From contig OY969793.1 of NCBI GenBank assembly GCA_963703145.1, positions 744,001 through 808,000 of the forward strand: a stretch of 64,000 nucleotides of DNA, in the 5' to 3' direction. Positions 36,437-45,282 of this stretch are shown one piece after another; the first letter of the stretch is position 1, and every line of letters begins with the position of its first letter. The DNA is from Bog-756 sp963703145 (GTDB taxonomy: Bacteria; Actinomycetota; Acidimicrobiia; Acidimicrobiales; RAAP-2). A program made the position numbers and the translations under genes. Under the pieces are notes generated by a model. It was not told the DNA's origin. It ran no database searches and saw only the letters and a list, made by a program, of their open reading frames with translations.

Positions 36437-37044
36437 CCGCCCGAGGTGACAGCGCGCAAGCATCGCTCCTCCCCTACGAGGTCGATCGGCCCCCGGCACC
36501 AGCGGCCCGATCCAGGCGGGTCGCCGAGGCTGTCGACGTGGCAGGCCGCATCCTGGAGGACGAGGGGGCGGACGCCCTCACCATGCGGCGGGTGGCCGAC
36601 GAGATGGGCATCCAGGCCCCATCGCTGTACAAGCACTTCTCGGGCAAGGCGGATCTGGAGCACCTGGTCATCGAGGACGCCTTGTTCGCCGTCGGCGAGG
36701 TGACCCACCAGGCCCTGCACGAGGCGGGCGCCCAATCCTCCCTGATGAGCCTGCTCCTCACCTACCGCGCCTATTCGTTGGCTCATCCGAACCTCTATCG
36801 CCTCGCCACCAGTGGCCCGCTCGACCGTCAGCGCCTGCCTCGGGGTTTGGAGGAATGGGCGGGCAATCCGTGGTTCGTGGTCACCGGAGCGTCACCGCTG
36901 GCCCAGGCCCTGTGGTCCCTGGCCCACGGCATGGTGATCCTGGAGCTGGATGATCGCTACCCGTCGGGCTCCGACCTCGACGCCACCTGGCGCGCGGGTG
37001 CGACTGCCTTCGAGCGGGCGGTGGCAACGGCGAAGGCCAGCTGA
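36433..37044 (+). CDS. TetR/AcrR-family repressor with WHG-type C-terminal domain
   Basis: 203 residues. HTH at about residues 35-80: AGRILEDEGADALTMRRVADEMGIQAPSLYKHFSGKADL, quoted in parts as ALTMRRVADEMG and SLYKHFSGKADL. The C-terminal ligand domain (SLAHPNLYRLATSGPL, ALWSLAHGMVILEL) matches the WHG TetR subgroup. It closes the operon whose promoter is overlaid with palindromes, so it probably represses it and is released by a small hydrophobic compound handled by the Ddn-like enzyme. Confidence 0.9.
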   Translation: MTARGDSAQASLLPYEVDRPPAPAARSRRVAEAVDVAGRILEDEGADALTMRRVADEMGIQAPSLYKHFSGKADLEHLVIEDALFAVGEVTHQALHEAGAQSSLMSLLLTYRAYSLAHPNLYRLATSGPLDRQRLPRGLEEWAGNPWFVVTGASPLAQALWSLAHGMVILELDDRYPSGSDLDATWRAGATAFERAVATAKAS

Positions 37045-37217
37045 GTTGGGGACCGGTCGGCCCGGGTTGGCGAACGGAGTCCACTCACGGTGAGACCGGG
37101 GGACATCATCCCGAATGATCACTCCTACTGACTCGGGGGATCTCGGCGCAGTTCGACAAGCACCAGAGGCACCGCAGATGGCGGCGCGGCCACGTTCCGT
37201 CCGAATACTCTCGTTCC

Positions 37218-37689
37218 ATGAGCTCGTGGAACGAGATTGAGCAGGCAGAGCCCGAATTCGCCTCGCGAGTGCGAAGCCTGATGGATGCGGGCCGCCACAA
37301 GACCATCGCCACGCTGCGCGCCGACGGATCGCCGAGGATTTCGGGGATCGAGTGCGAGTTCTCCGAAGCCGAGCTGCGCTTCGGTTCCATGACCGGTGCG
37401 CGGCAAGGGGGCGGACTTGGATCGAGATCCCCAGTTCGCCTTACACGGCCCAACCTTCCACCCGGTGGAGGGTCAGGAGAGCGACTGGCCGGGCGAAGCC
37501 AAAATTGCCGGGCGGGCCATCCCCTCGGGCCCGGTGTCGACCGACCCGGACAGCAACGAACCTGACGGTGAGATGTTTGTCGCCGATATCACCGAGGTCG
37601 TCATCACGAGCCTGAATCCTGAGGCCACCAGGCTGGTCGTTGAATCGTGGACGCCGGATCGTGGGCTGCAACGGGTCGAACGGGACTAG
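37218..37689 (+). pseudogene. PNPOx-type split-barrel protein, one 1-base insertion
   Basis: 156 codons after removing one extra C near 37400 (raw CGGCAAGGGGG, expected CGGAAGGGGG). The first part (MSSWNEIEQAEPEF, TIATLRADGSPRISGIE) runs in one frame; the rest (KGADLDRDPQFALHG, VEGQESDWPGEAKIAGRA) in the next. This is the pyridoxamine-5'-phosphate-oxidase-like FMN/F420 family. A TACTCT box about seven bases upstream of the ATG suggests a leaderless transcript. Downstream, 37690-37871 holds nothing I recognise. Confidence 0.75.
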
Positions 37690-37871
37690 ACCGCTCTGTT
37701 CGACCTACTCGGTTGCAGCGAACGGTCGTCCGCCCATCGAGCGGTGTCGATCGACCGTCGGCTGCGATGGCGCGGAGGCCTAGAGCTGTCTCGAGGCCGA
37801 TTCCCTGGTCCCCCAGGTCCCAGATCTGATCGTTGTTCTCGGGACTCCGCCGACTCCGTGCCGGCGAACTT

Positions 37872-38303
37872 CTACAGCGGGAGCGTCCGATAAGTGACAC
37901 CAGCCGAACGAGCGGCCGATCGGATACCGGGGCCGTCGTCTCCCTCCCAGACGCACAGGGAAGCATCAAGGTATTCCGCGGCGGCGACTGCTTCGGCACC
38001 CAACGTCGAGAGTGGCGCGCCTTGGGAGAGTTCCCCGATCCGGTAACCGATGAGTCGGATCGGCGGAATCACGATCGAATCATGCAGGTCCACCAGCCGT
38101 CGTCCGAGCTCGCGTCGTCGTTCGGCTGACCAATGGCCGGTGAGGGCCCCACCTCTGGCGGCTACGACGCTTCTGCACAGACGCACGTAGTACAGGTTGG
38201 TGGTGGCCAGTTCGTTCGACGCCACGAGCTGGCCGAGGTGACGTCCCTCGTCACCAGCGAGAACGTCGCGCAGCAGATGATCGTCGAGGACGACGCGAGT
38301 CAC
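37872..38303 (-). CDS. vapC: PIN-domain VapC-like toxin
   Basis: 143 residues. Starts TRVVLDDHLLRDVL, with the first PIN acidic residue; a late AAEYLDASLCVWEGDDGPGI provides further acidic positions. Sequence between is diverged, so I assign it as a PIN-like RNase with moderate certainty. The GTG start overlaps the stop of the AbrB-type antitoxin (GTGA), the usual VapBC arrangement. Confidence 0.7.
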   Translation of the reverse strand: MTRVVLDDHLLRDVLAGDEGRHLGQLVASNELATTNLYYVRLCRSVVAARGGALTGHWSAERRRELGRRLVDLHDSIVIPPIRLIGYRIGELSQGAPLSTLGAEAVAAAEYLDASLCVWEGDDGPGIRSAARSAGVTYRTLPL

Positions 38304-38539
38304 GTCGTCGCAAGATCGGGGTCGTCGGCGAGCGAGGCGACGAATGCCGCATGATCCTCTCGGCTGAGGAGATCCACGAGCAGAAGCTGTGCCTGGCCCG
38401 CAGGGACGGTGAGTACACCGAACCCCAAATCGATGACGTCAACCGGGCCGCCTTTGTCGAGATTCCACCGATGGCGAACATTTGCCGGCATCGACATCTG
38501 TCCCGACGTTGACACGAGGTACTGCTGGATTGCCGGCAT
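38300..38539 (-). CDS. vapB: AbrB/MazE-type antitoxin
   Basis: 79 residues. The N-terminal swapped-hairpin DNA-binding fold is seen in VSTSGQMSMPANVRHRWNL, with the S-x-x-GQ(M/V)-x-(I/M)P signature; the C-terminal half (LLVDLLSREDHAAFVASL) would bind the toxin. It precedes and overlaps the PIN gene. A palindrome sits directly upstream. Confidence 0.85.
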   Translation of the reverse strand: MPAIQQYLVSTSGQMSMPANVRHRWNLDKGGPVDVIDLGFGVLTVPAGQAQLLLVDLLSREDHAAFVASLADDPDLATT

Positions 38540-38549
38540 GCGCTCAGTC

Positions 38550-38580
38550 TACTTGGTGAACGAATGCCCCTTACCAAGTA
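38550..38580. promoter_or_regulatory. Operator-like palindrome of VapBC-1
   Basis: Perfect eight-base arms TACTTGGT (38550-38557) and ACCAAGTA (38573-38580) with 15 bases between, ending 11 bases before the antitoxin ATG. On the minus strand TAGACT (38545-38550) is a likely -10 for a leaderless transcript. The site fits antitoxin autorepression. Confidence 0.65.
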
Positions 38581-38716
38581 TGGCTGGCAGGGCCGACGAT
38601 TACCGGAGGGGTCGGGCCGCGGATCCTGACAGTCCATTGCCCGGCGCCCCGCTCCGAACGGGTAGTTCGCAACTGGGCGCGACTACGGGTGTCGGGCGGC
38701 CGCTGGGCCACCCCAA

Positions 38717-38734
38717 TGTGCTACAACTAACACA
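38717..38734. promoter_or_regulatory. Operator-like palindrome at start of VapBC-2
   Basis: TGTGCTACAACTAACACA is an 18-base palindrome with one mismatch in seven-base arms. Its last base is the A of the ATG, and TACAACT inside it may be a -10 box. Binding here would block both transcription and a leaderless start. Confidence 0.45.
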
Positions 38735-39009
38735 TGACGTCAGTGGGTGTGCGAGAGCTCCGGCAACGAGCGAGCGAGCTTCTGCGTCTTGTCGAACAGG
38801 GTGAGGTCGTGGAGATCACCGACCGCGGGCGCCCAGTTGCCATGCTCGCTCCGCTGCCCGCCGGCACCCCGTTGGAACAGCTGCGCTCCTCGGGTGAGAT
38901 CGACCCGGCCTCAGCAGACTTCGGGGATCTACCTGACCCGATCTCACTGCCGAGCGGTGCGGAGTCACCGACCACTGTGCTGCAACGGCTGCGCCGAGAC
39001 GAGCGCTGA
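38734..39009 (+). CDS. vapB: Phd/YefM-type antitoxin
   Basis: 91 residues. The N-terminal Phd fold is clear: MTSVGVRELRQRASELLRLV then GEVVEITDRGRPVAML. The acidic, Pro-rich C-terminus would wrap the toxin. It is followed four bases later by the PIN gene, and preceded by a palindrome at its start codon. Confidence 0.9.
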   Translation: MTSVGVRELRQRASELLRLVEQGEVVEITDRGRPVAMLAPLPAGTPLEQLRSSGEIDPASADFGDLPDPISLPSGAESPTTVLQRLRRDER

Positions 39010-39013
39010 GCCC

Positions 39014-39406
39014 ATGGCGGCGACCTACCTGGACTCCTCGGCCATCGTGAAGCTCGCTGTGCGTGAGCCCGAATCCGAGGCGCTCCGAAAGCACCTCCGT
39101 CGCCGCCGGCCGTTGATCTCGAGCGGGCTGGCGCGGACCGAGGTGCTCAGGGCATTGCTCCCCGCAGGCGAGGCCGCTCTGGCCGCCGGCCGGCGCGTTC
39201 TCTCCCGAATTGATCTGGTGCGTGTCAACGACCGGGTCTTGACGCTCGGTGGATCGCTACTGCCGGAGGAACTTCGGTCCCTCGATGCCATCCATCTGGC
39301 TACGGCCATGCGCCTCGGAGCCGATCTGGGTGAAATCGTCACCTACGACGAGAGGATGATGACCGCCGCTCGCATCATGGGGTACAAGGTCTCTGCCCCC
39401 AGTTGA
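39014..39406 (+). CDS. vapC: PIN-domain VapC toxin
   Basis: 130 residues. The full PIN pattern is visible: YLDSSAIVKL (first Asp), ISSGLARTEVLRAL (Glu), LRSLDAIHLATAMRL (Asp) and VTYDERMMTAA (Asp). It should be a Mg-dependent RNase held in check by the Phd-type partner. This pair lies back-to-back with the other VapBC module and has a different antitoxin fold. Confidence 0.92.
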   Translation: MAATYLDSSAIVKLAVREPESEALRKHLRRRRPLISSGLARTEVLRALLPAGEAALAAGRRVLSRIDLVRVNDRVLTLGGSLLPEELRSLDAIHLATAMRLGADLGEIVTYDERMMTAARIMGYKVSAPS

Positions 39407-39518
39407 GCAGCATCCACGACGCGTGGCGTTGGTCGCCGGCACAACGACTCGGAGGCGTCGACCGCTGCCTGCGCAGCGAGATCGGGCGTGATGCAGCCCA
39501 GGTGGCGCGCACCTTCGC

Positions 39519-42500
39519 TCAGTTGGACGGCTTGAACAGGGTCACACCGGCCGCCCAGTACATGGCAGTCGGGAAGGACCCGGCAAAGGCCGTCGAGCCC
39601 GGCGCACCAAGGACCTGATAGCCGGCCACGACCGAGGCGATCGAGCCCGTCGTGGTCTGCTGGAGCTGGGCGGTATAGCCCGGAGCGGTGACGGTGATGG
39701 TCTCACCGTTGCCGTGGCCGGCCACGAACCCCACCGCCAGGTCGTTAGCCGTGGTCGAGGCGGTCGACCCCGAAGCAGCTGCCTGCCCAGTGGCCGAGGT
39801 GCCCGTGGCCGCGTCGACCGGGCTGGTCGCAGCCACCCCGGAGAACTCCTGGACCACGAAGCTCATCGACGCCGCCGAGGCGGTATGGGCGGTGACGGTG
39901 GTGGTCGCCCGCGCGCCCGCCGAGTACCAAACTTCACCGTTCGAGTTGTGGCCTGACGAGTTGTAGCTGGCCACCCGCGTCCAGGTGTTGCCGGCCGTGT
40001 CGGTCACCGAGGTGATGTGATTGGTCGCTCCGTTGTATTCACTGGCTGACAGCACCAGCAGGTCCCCGCTGGTAGTGGGGGTCGGGAACGAGCCGGCGAG
40101 GGACGTGGCGGCGGCGGTCTCGGTGGCGCCGGCGTACTGGACGAACGCCGGCGTCGTGCCCGACGCCGCGTTGACCGTCAGGCTGAACGAGGTGGTGTGG
40201 ATCGCCGAGGCACCCGTGCCGGTCACGGTGATCGGATAGGTGCCGCCCGGGGTCGTTCCCGACGTGGTGATGGTCATGGTCGACGTCCCAGAGCCCGCCG
40301 TCAGCGTCTGCGGCGAGAAGGACACCAGGGAGCCGGACGGAGCTCCGGTGGCGGTCAGGGCCACGGACTGGGCCACACCGCTGGTCACCGCGGTGGAGAT
40401 GGTCGACGTGGTGGCCGATCCGGCTGTCACGGTGCCCGAAGTGGGCGAGGCGCTGATGGAGAAGTCGTTGGTCACGACCGGGTTGACCGTCAGGCTGAAC
40501 GAGGTGGTGTGGGTGGCTGATGCCCCCGTGCCGGTCACGGTGATGGCAGTGGTCCCGGTCGGCGTGGTTCCGGTGGTCGACACGGTCATCGTCGAGCTCC
40601 CACCGGCCGTGACCGTGGTCGGGTTGAAGGACACGGTGGTCCCGGCCGGTGCCCCCGATGCGGTCAGGGCCACGGACTGGGCCACACCGCTGGTCACCGC
40701 GGTGGAGATGGTCGACGTGGTGGGCGATCCGGCCGTCACGGTGCCCGAGGTGGGCGAGGCGCTGATGGAGAAGTCGTTGGTTGCGACCGGGTTGACCGTC
40801 AGGCTGAACGAGGTGGTGTGGGTGGCTGATGCCCCCGTGCCGGTCACGGTGATGCCAGTGGTCCCGGTCGGCGTGGTTCCGGTGGTCGACACGGTCATCG
40901 TCGAGCTCCCACCGGCCGTGACCGTGGTCGGGTTGAAGGACACGGTGGTCCCGGCCGGTGCCCCCGATGCGGTCAGGGCCACGGACTGGGCCACACCGCT
41001 GGTCACCGCGGTGGAGATGGTCGACGTGGTGGCCGATCCGGCTGTCACGGTGCCCGAAGTGGGCGAGGCGCTGATGGAGAAGTCGTTGGTCACGACCGGG
41101 TTGACCGTCAGGCTGAACGAGGTGGTGTGGGTGGCTGATGCCCCCGTGCCGGTCACGGTGATGGCAGTGGTCCCGGTCGGCGTGGTTCCGGTGGTCGACA
41201 CGGTCATCGTCGAGCTCCCACCGGCCGTGACCGTGGTCGGGTTGAAGGACACGGTGGTCCCGGCCGGTGCCCCCGATGCGGTCAGGGCCACGGACTGGGC
41301 CACACCGCTGGTCACCGCGGTGGAGATGGTCGACGTGGTGGGCGATCCGGCCGTCACGGTGCCCGAGGTGGGTGAGGCGCTGATGGAGAAGTCGTTGGGC
41401 GGTGGCGGAGAACCCGCGGCCGCCTTGAACAGTGCCACGCCGGCCGTCCAGTACATGGCCTTGGTGAACGTGCCGGTGAAGGTCTGGGATGCCAGCGAGC
41501 TCAGCGCCCGGGTGCCGACCACCACCGAGGTGGTGGAGCCCGAGTTCTGCTGGAGCTGGGCGGTGAAGCCCGGGGCGGTGACCGTGATGGGCTGGATGCT
41601 GGCGTGTCCGGCAACGAATCCCACAGCCAGGTCTCCGGCCGCCGTGGGTGTGACGCTGCCCGTAGTGGCGGTCATGCCGGTGTTCGAGGCGGACGACGAT
41701 CCGTCGACCGGGTTGGTTGTGGCCACGCCCGAGAACTCCTGGGCCGAGATGGCGATCGAGGCGGCCGACGCCGTGTGCACGGTGACCGAGGTGGTCGGAT
41801 GGGCTCCGGCGGAGTACCACAGCGCCCCGTCGGAGTTGTGGCCCGACGAGTAGGTGTCGACCAGCTTGGTCCAGGTGTTGCCGGCGGTGTCGGTCACCGA
41901 GGTGATGTGGTTGGAGGCACCGACGTACTCGCTGGCCGATACCACCAGCAGGTCACCCGAGGTGGTGGCGGTGTTGAAAGCGGCGGTCAGGCTGGTTGCC
42001 GTCCCTGATTCGGTGGCGCCAGTGGACTGCACCAGTTGGGGCTGGGATCCCGAAGGAATGGTCACCGACACCGGGGCGCTGGCCGCTGAGACGTTGCCCG
42101 CACCATCCACGGCCTCGACGGTGTACTGGTAGGTCGAGCCCGGCGACACCGTGGTGTCGGTGAAGGTGGTGCCGATCCCGGTGGTGGAGCCGATGCTCGT
42201 CCCGTTCCGGAAGATGTCATAGCCGGTCACCCCGTCATCGACGGCGTTGGGCGCCCAGGTGAGCGGGACCGACGTGGTGGTGGCACCGGCGTCGGCCAGC
42301 CCGGTGGGGGCGGCCGGGGCGGTGGTGTCGGCCGGGAACGGGCTGACGGTGGTCGAGTCGAGGGGGAGATCGGTATCGGCCCGGATGGCCTGTTCCTGGA
42401 TGGAGGTGGGTGACACGGTGATCTTGGCGAACTCGTAGAAGTCGGACTCCCGGTAGGCACTCCAGGCCGGCTCGGGGTAGGTGGTGTCATTGAACGTGTC

Positions 42501-44096
42501 GAATCCGGACCCGCCGGCACCCGAGACGATGTAGGTGATCCCGTTGGTGTTGTCCTGGACCCCGTTCAGCAACGGGTAGGACCGCTCGTAGTTGTGGCTG
42601 TTGCCCGAGAGCACCAGGTTGACCCGGTAGCCCTGGAACAGCGGGATCAGCGCCTGGGCGAACTGCGAGCTGGAGTGGGCCGACGTCGAGCTGTAGGGCG
42701 GCCGCTGGATGGCGATGATCCGCCACTTCTCACCCTGGTTGGCGGCCAGGTCGGCCTGGATCCACTGGTACTGCGCCGAGCCGGGGCCCATGGGCTGCTC
42801 ACTGTCGATGACGGTGATGTGGGCGTCGCCCCAGTTGTAGCTGTACCACTCGTGGTTGGTGCCCAGCATCGGGAAGTTCACCCAGAACTGCCCGTTGGAG
42901 TAGTAGTCCTTGTTGCCGTTGGCCGGGAAGAAGGCCTGGGTGTTCACATCGGGCCCCAACTCCTTGTAGAAGTGGGTGTCGAAGTCCGAGTAGGTGGTGG
43001 TGAAGTTGGGGTCGGGCAGTCCGGCCGAGGGGTAGATGTTGTCCCCCAGGGTCTGGATGAACTGGGTGCCCGCCGTGCCGATGTTGGCGGCGTTCTGGAC
43101 CTCGCCGGAGCCGCCGCCGCCGTAGTCGCCCATGGCCGCGAAGGAAAAGGTTGAGCCCGGTGCGGCCGCGGTGGTCACCGATCCGGTGGCGGTGGCTGAC
43201 TGGCTGGTGGTGGGGTCGGTGCCCGACACCGAGTACGGGGTGGTGGCCGCCGCCGCCAGTCCGGACACCGACACCTGGTGGTGCTGGACGTCACCGGCGC
43301 TGTCGGGCAGGGTCTGGCCTCCGATGCTGAGCACCCCGTTGGTCGGGATGTTGGTCCACCACGAGATGACCGCAGCGCTGGCGGTCACGTTGGAGACGAC
43401 CGGGCCCCGGGCGATGAGCACGACGCCGGTGGCGGTGGTCTTGCCCGTCTTGGGCCCGGTGACGGTGGAATGCACCCCGTTCGAGCTGACGGCGTCCACG
43501 GTGTAGCTGTAGGTGGTCGACGGAGTCAGACCGTTGTCGGAGTAGCGCGGGGCGTTCGGCACATCGACCGTCGCCACCAGGGCGCCGGCCCGGAAGACCT
43601 CGTAGTAGGCGACATTGGTGGAGGACGAGGCGCCCCACACCACGTCGAGCCGGGTGGACGAGAACGCCTTGATCGTGAGGCTGGCACTGGAGGGGGCGGC
43701 CGGCACGGTGGTGTCAGTGCTGGTGGTGGTAGTCACCGTGGTCGTCTGCATGGTGGATTCGTTGTTGGCCACGTCGATGGCCGTGACGCCGAAGGTGTAG
43801 TGGGCGTTGCTCCGCAGGGAGACTGCGGTGTAGGTGGTGATGGCGTCGGTGGTGGCGATGAGCTCTTGGGGGCCACCCGACAGGGTGCGGTAGATCCGGT
43901 AGCCCTCGATGCCCAGGGGATCGCTCGACCCGGCCCACGTCAACGTGGCCTGGGTGGAGGTGACCGCCGACACGGTGATGGTCCCGGGCTCGGTCGGGGG
44001 CGTGCCCGCTCCCACGGCGTCGGGTTGATGTGCCGCCAGACCCACACCGGTGATGGCAACCACGACAACAGCGATCACGCCGATCAATTTCCGCAC
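39519..44096 (-). CDS. Secreted multidomain metallophosphatase with FN3 domains and Ig-like repeats
   Basis: 1525 residues, intact. Signal peptide (LIGVIAVVVVAITGVGLAA), two fibronectin III domains (about 35-230), a purple-acid-phosphatase-like N-domain, then a metallophosphoesterase domain (about 320-600) with GDYGGGG, LGDNIYP, GNKDYY and GNSHNYERSY. These carry the metal-binding Asp, Asn and His, although the usual GNHE is GNKD. A third FN3 follows, then two copies of a roughly 200-residue domain (TSGDLLVVSASEY ... TDTAGNTWTKLV ... AQEFSGV) flanking four 103-residue Ig-like repeats (NDFSISASPTSGTVTAG). It probably acts outside the cell on phosphate esters, with the repeats as a stalk or adhesion region. 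Confidence 0.85.
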   Translation of the reverse strand: MRKLIGVIAVVVVAITGVGLAAHQPDAVGAGTPPTEPGTITVSAVTSTQATLTWAGSSDPLGIEGYRIYRTLSGGPQELIATTDAITTYTAVSLRSNAHYTFGVTAIDVANNESTMQTTTVTTTTSTDTTVPAAPSSASLTIKAFSSTRLDVVWGASSSTNVAYYEVFRAGALVATVDVPNAPRYSDNGLTPSTTYSYTVDAVSSNGVHSTVTGPKTGKTTATGVVLIARGPVVSNVTASAAVISWWTNIPTNGVLSIGGQTLPDSAGDVQHHQVSVSGLAAAATTPYSVSGTDPTTSQSATATGSVTTAAAPGSTFSFAAMGDYGGGGSGEVQNAANIGTAGTQFIQTLGDNIYPSAGLPDPNFTTTYSDFDTHFYKELGPDVNTQAFFPANGNKDYYSNGQFWVNFPMLGTNHEWYSYNWGDAHITVIDSEQPMGPGSAQYQWIQADLAANQGEKWRIIAIQRPPYSSTSAHSSSQFAQALIPLFQGYRVNLVLSGNSHNYERSYPLLNGVQDNTNGITYIVSGAGGSGFDTFNDTTYPEPAWSAYRESDFYEFAKITVSPTSIQEQAIRADTDLPLDSTTVSPFPADTTAPAAPTGLADAGATTTSVPLTWAPNAVDDGVTGYDIFRNGTSIGSTTGIGTTFTDTTVSPGSTYQYTVEAVDGAGNVSAASAPVSVTIPSGSQPQLVQSTGATESGTATSLTAAFNTATTSGDLLVVSASEYVGASNHITSVTDTAGNTWTKLVDTYSSGHNSDGALWYSAGAHPTTSVTVHTASAASIAISAQEFSGVATTNPVDGSSSASNTGMTATTGSVTPTAAGDLAVGFVAGHASIQPITVTAPGFTAQLQQNSGSTTSVVVGTRALSSLASQTFTGTFTKAMYWTAGVALFKAAAGSPPPPNDFSISASPTSGTVTAGSPTTSTISTAVTSGVAQSVALTASGAPAGTTVSFNPTTVTAGGSSTMTVSTTGTTPTGTTAITVTGTGASATHTTSFSLTVNPVVTNDFSISASPTSGTVTAGSATTSTISTAVTSGVAQSVALTASGAPAGTTVSFNPTTVTAGGSSTMTVSTTGTTPTGTTGITVTGTGASATHTTSFSLTVNPVATNDFSISASPTSGTVTAGSPTTSTISTAVTSGVAQSVALTASGAPAGTTVSFNPTTVTAGGSSTMTVSTTGTTPTGTTAITVTGTGASATHTTSFSLTVNPVVTNDFSISASPTSGTVTAGSATTSTISTAVTSGVAQSVALTATGAPSGSLVSFSPQTLTAGSGTSTMTITTSGTTPGGTYPITVTGTGASAIHTTSFSLTVNAASGTTPAFVQYAGATETAAATSLAGSFPTPTTSGDLLVLSASEYNGATNHITSVTDTAGNTWTRVASYNSSGHNSNGEVWYSAGARATTTVTAHTASAASMSFVVQEFSGVAATSPVDAATGTSATGQAAASGSTASTTANDLAVGFVAGHGNGETITVTAPGYTAQLQQTTTGSIASVVAGYQVLGAPGSTAFAGSFPTAMYWAAGVTLFKPSN
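40171..41400 (-). repeat. 309-bp tandem repeats (four units)
   Basis: Units begin at 40171, 40483, 40792 and 41101; spacing is 312, 309 and 309. The last three are nearly identical in DNA, the first diverged. Each encodes a 103-residue Ig-like domain. Near identity means recent duplication or gene conversion. Confidence 0.92.
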
Positions 44097-44259
44097 AATG
44101 AACCCCTGCCCCTCACACAGCCCGCCGCCAGGGGAAACCCTGGTCCTATGGCACGGTAGGGGACGAGGGATCGGCGGGCAACCTCGCAGGCGCTGGCGTG
44201 TCCCTACGTGGGTGAACGGCCACGGAACGGGAGGATTCGTTCCCGGCAGCCGATCGAGG

Positions 44260-45141
44260 TCAGTTCGGAGTGGCCGCCGTGTCGAGCGACGCCAGCTGGT
44301 CGCGGGTCAGCGACAGGGCGCCAGCCCCGCAGTTCTCCTCGACATGGCCTACCGACTTGGTTCCCGGGATGGGCAGGATCACCGGTGACCGGTGGAGCAG
44401 CCAGGCCAGTGCCACCTGCGACGGCGAGGCCCCAGTCTCCTGCACGATGGCATCCACCGGGCCGCCCGGCTTGGCCAGGGCCCCGGCAGCGACGGGGAAC
44501 CACGGGATGAAGCCCAGGCCCTGGGCCGTGCACACCTCGAGGACGTCAGCCGAGGATTGATCGGTGAGGTTGTAGAGGTTCTGGACACTGACGACCGGGA
44601 CCACGGCCTGGGCCGCGGCGAGCTCGGCCACGCTGACCTGGCTGAGGCCGATGGCGGCCACCTTGCCCTCGTCGATGAGGTCGGCCAACAGCCCGAACTG
44701 CTCCTCGGCGGGCACCTTGGCATCGATCCGGTGGAGCTGGAAGAGATCGATGCGCTCGAGGCCGAGCCGTCGGAGGCTCATCTCGCACTGTTGGCGGAGG
44801 TACTCGGGACGACCGACCGGCAACCAACGTCCCGGACCCTGGCGGGTCAGCCCGGCCTTGGTGGCGATCAGCAGCTCCTCGGGGTACGGGTGCAGGGCCT
44901 CGAAGATGAGGGTCTCGCTGACCTCGGGACCATAGGAGTCGGCCGTGTCGATGAGGTCGACACCGAGCTCGACGGCCCGCCGGAGGACTGCGATGCACTC
45001 GTCACGATCGGCGGGCTCGCCCCACACCCCGTCACCGGTGATCTGCATGGCGCCGTAGCCGAGCCGGTGGACCGTCTTGGGGCCGAGGGTGAACGTACCG
45101 CTGGACTCGATCGGTCGACTGGACGCGTCGGTGCTGGTCAT
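44260..45141 (-). CDS. Aldo/keto reductase
   Basis: 293 residues. The catalytic tetrad is visible: Asp and Tyr in DTADSYG, Lys in IATKAGL, His in LFQLHRID. The C-terminal NADPH site reads IPGTKSVGHVEENCGA. The family reduces aldehydes and ketones with NADPH in a TIM barrel. A strong AGGAGGC ribosome site precedes the ATG. Upstream (44097-44259) I see nothing coding. Natural substrate unknown. Confidence 0.92.
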   Translation of the reverse strand: MTSTDASSRPIESSGTFTLGPKTVHRLGYGAMQITGDGVWGEPADRDECIAVLRRAVELGVDLIDTADSYGPEVSETLIFEALHPYPEELLIATKAGLTRQGPGRWLPVGRPEYLRQQCEMSLRRLGLERIDLFQLHRIDAKVPAEEQFGLLADLIDEGKVAAIGLSQVSVAELAAAQAVVPVVSVQNLYNLTDQSSADVLEVCTAQGLGFIPWFPVAAGALAKPGGPVDAIVQETGASPSQVALAWLLHRSPVILPIPGTKSVGHVEENCGAGALSLTRDQLASLDTAATPN

Positions 45142-45282
45142 GGTGCCTCCTTTGGGTGCGAATGACCCGGGGCCGCCGGACCGGGTCGCACTCGTAGTTC
45201 TACCCGGTGCTGCCCGCGGTCCAACCGTGCTGTGGGCCGCCAGCCTGATCGCCCGGTCCCGGCACCTCTGGGCGCCGATGCC

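Noticed and set aside
37604..37999. 131-codon minus-strand frame across the gap after the PNPOx-type gene
   Set aside because: It overlaps two better-supported genes, has no ribosome site and no recognisable domain.
40240..41853. 537-codon open frame on the plus strand opposite the phosphatase repeats
   Set aside because: It mirrors the repeats of the minus-strand gene, has no ribosome site and no family features; stops are simply rare in GC-rich antisense.
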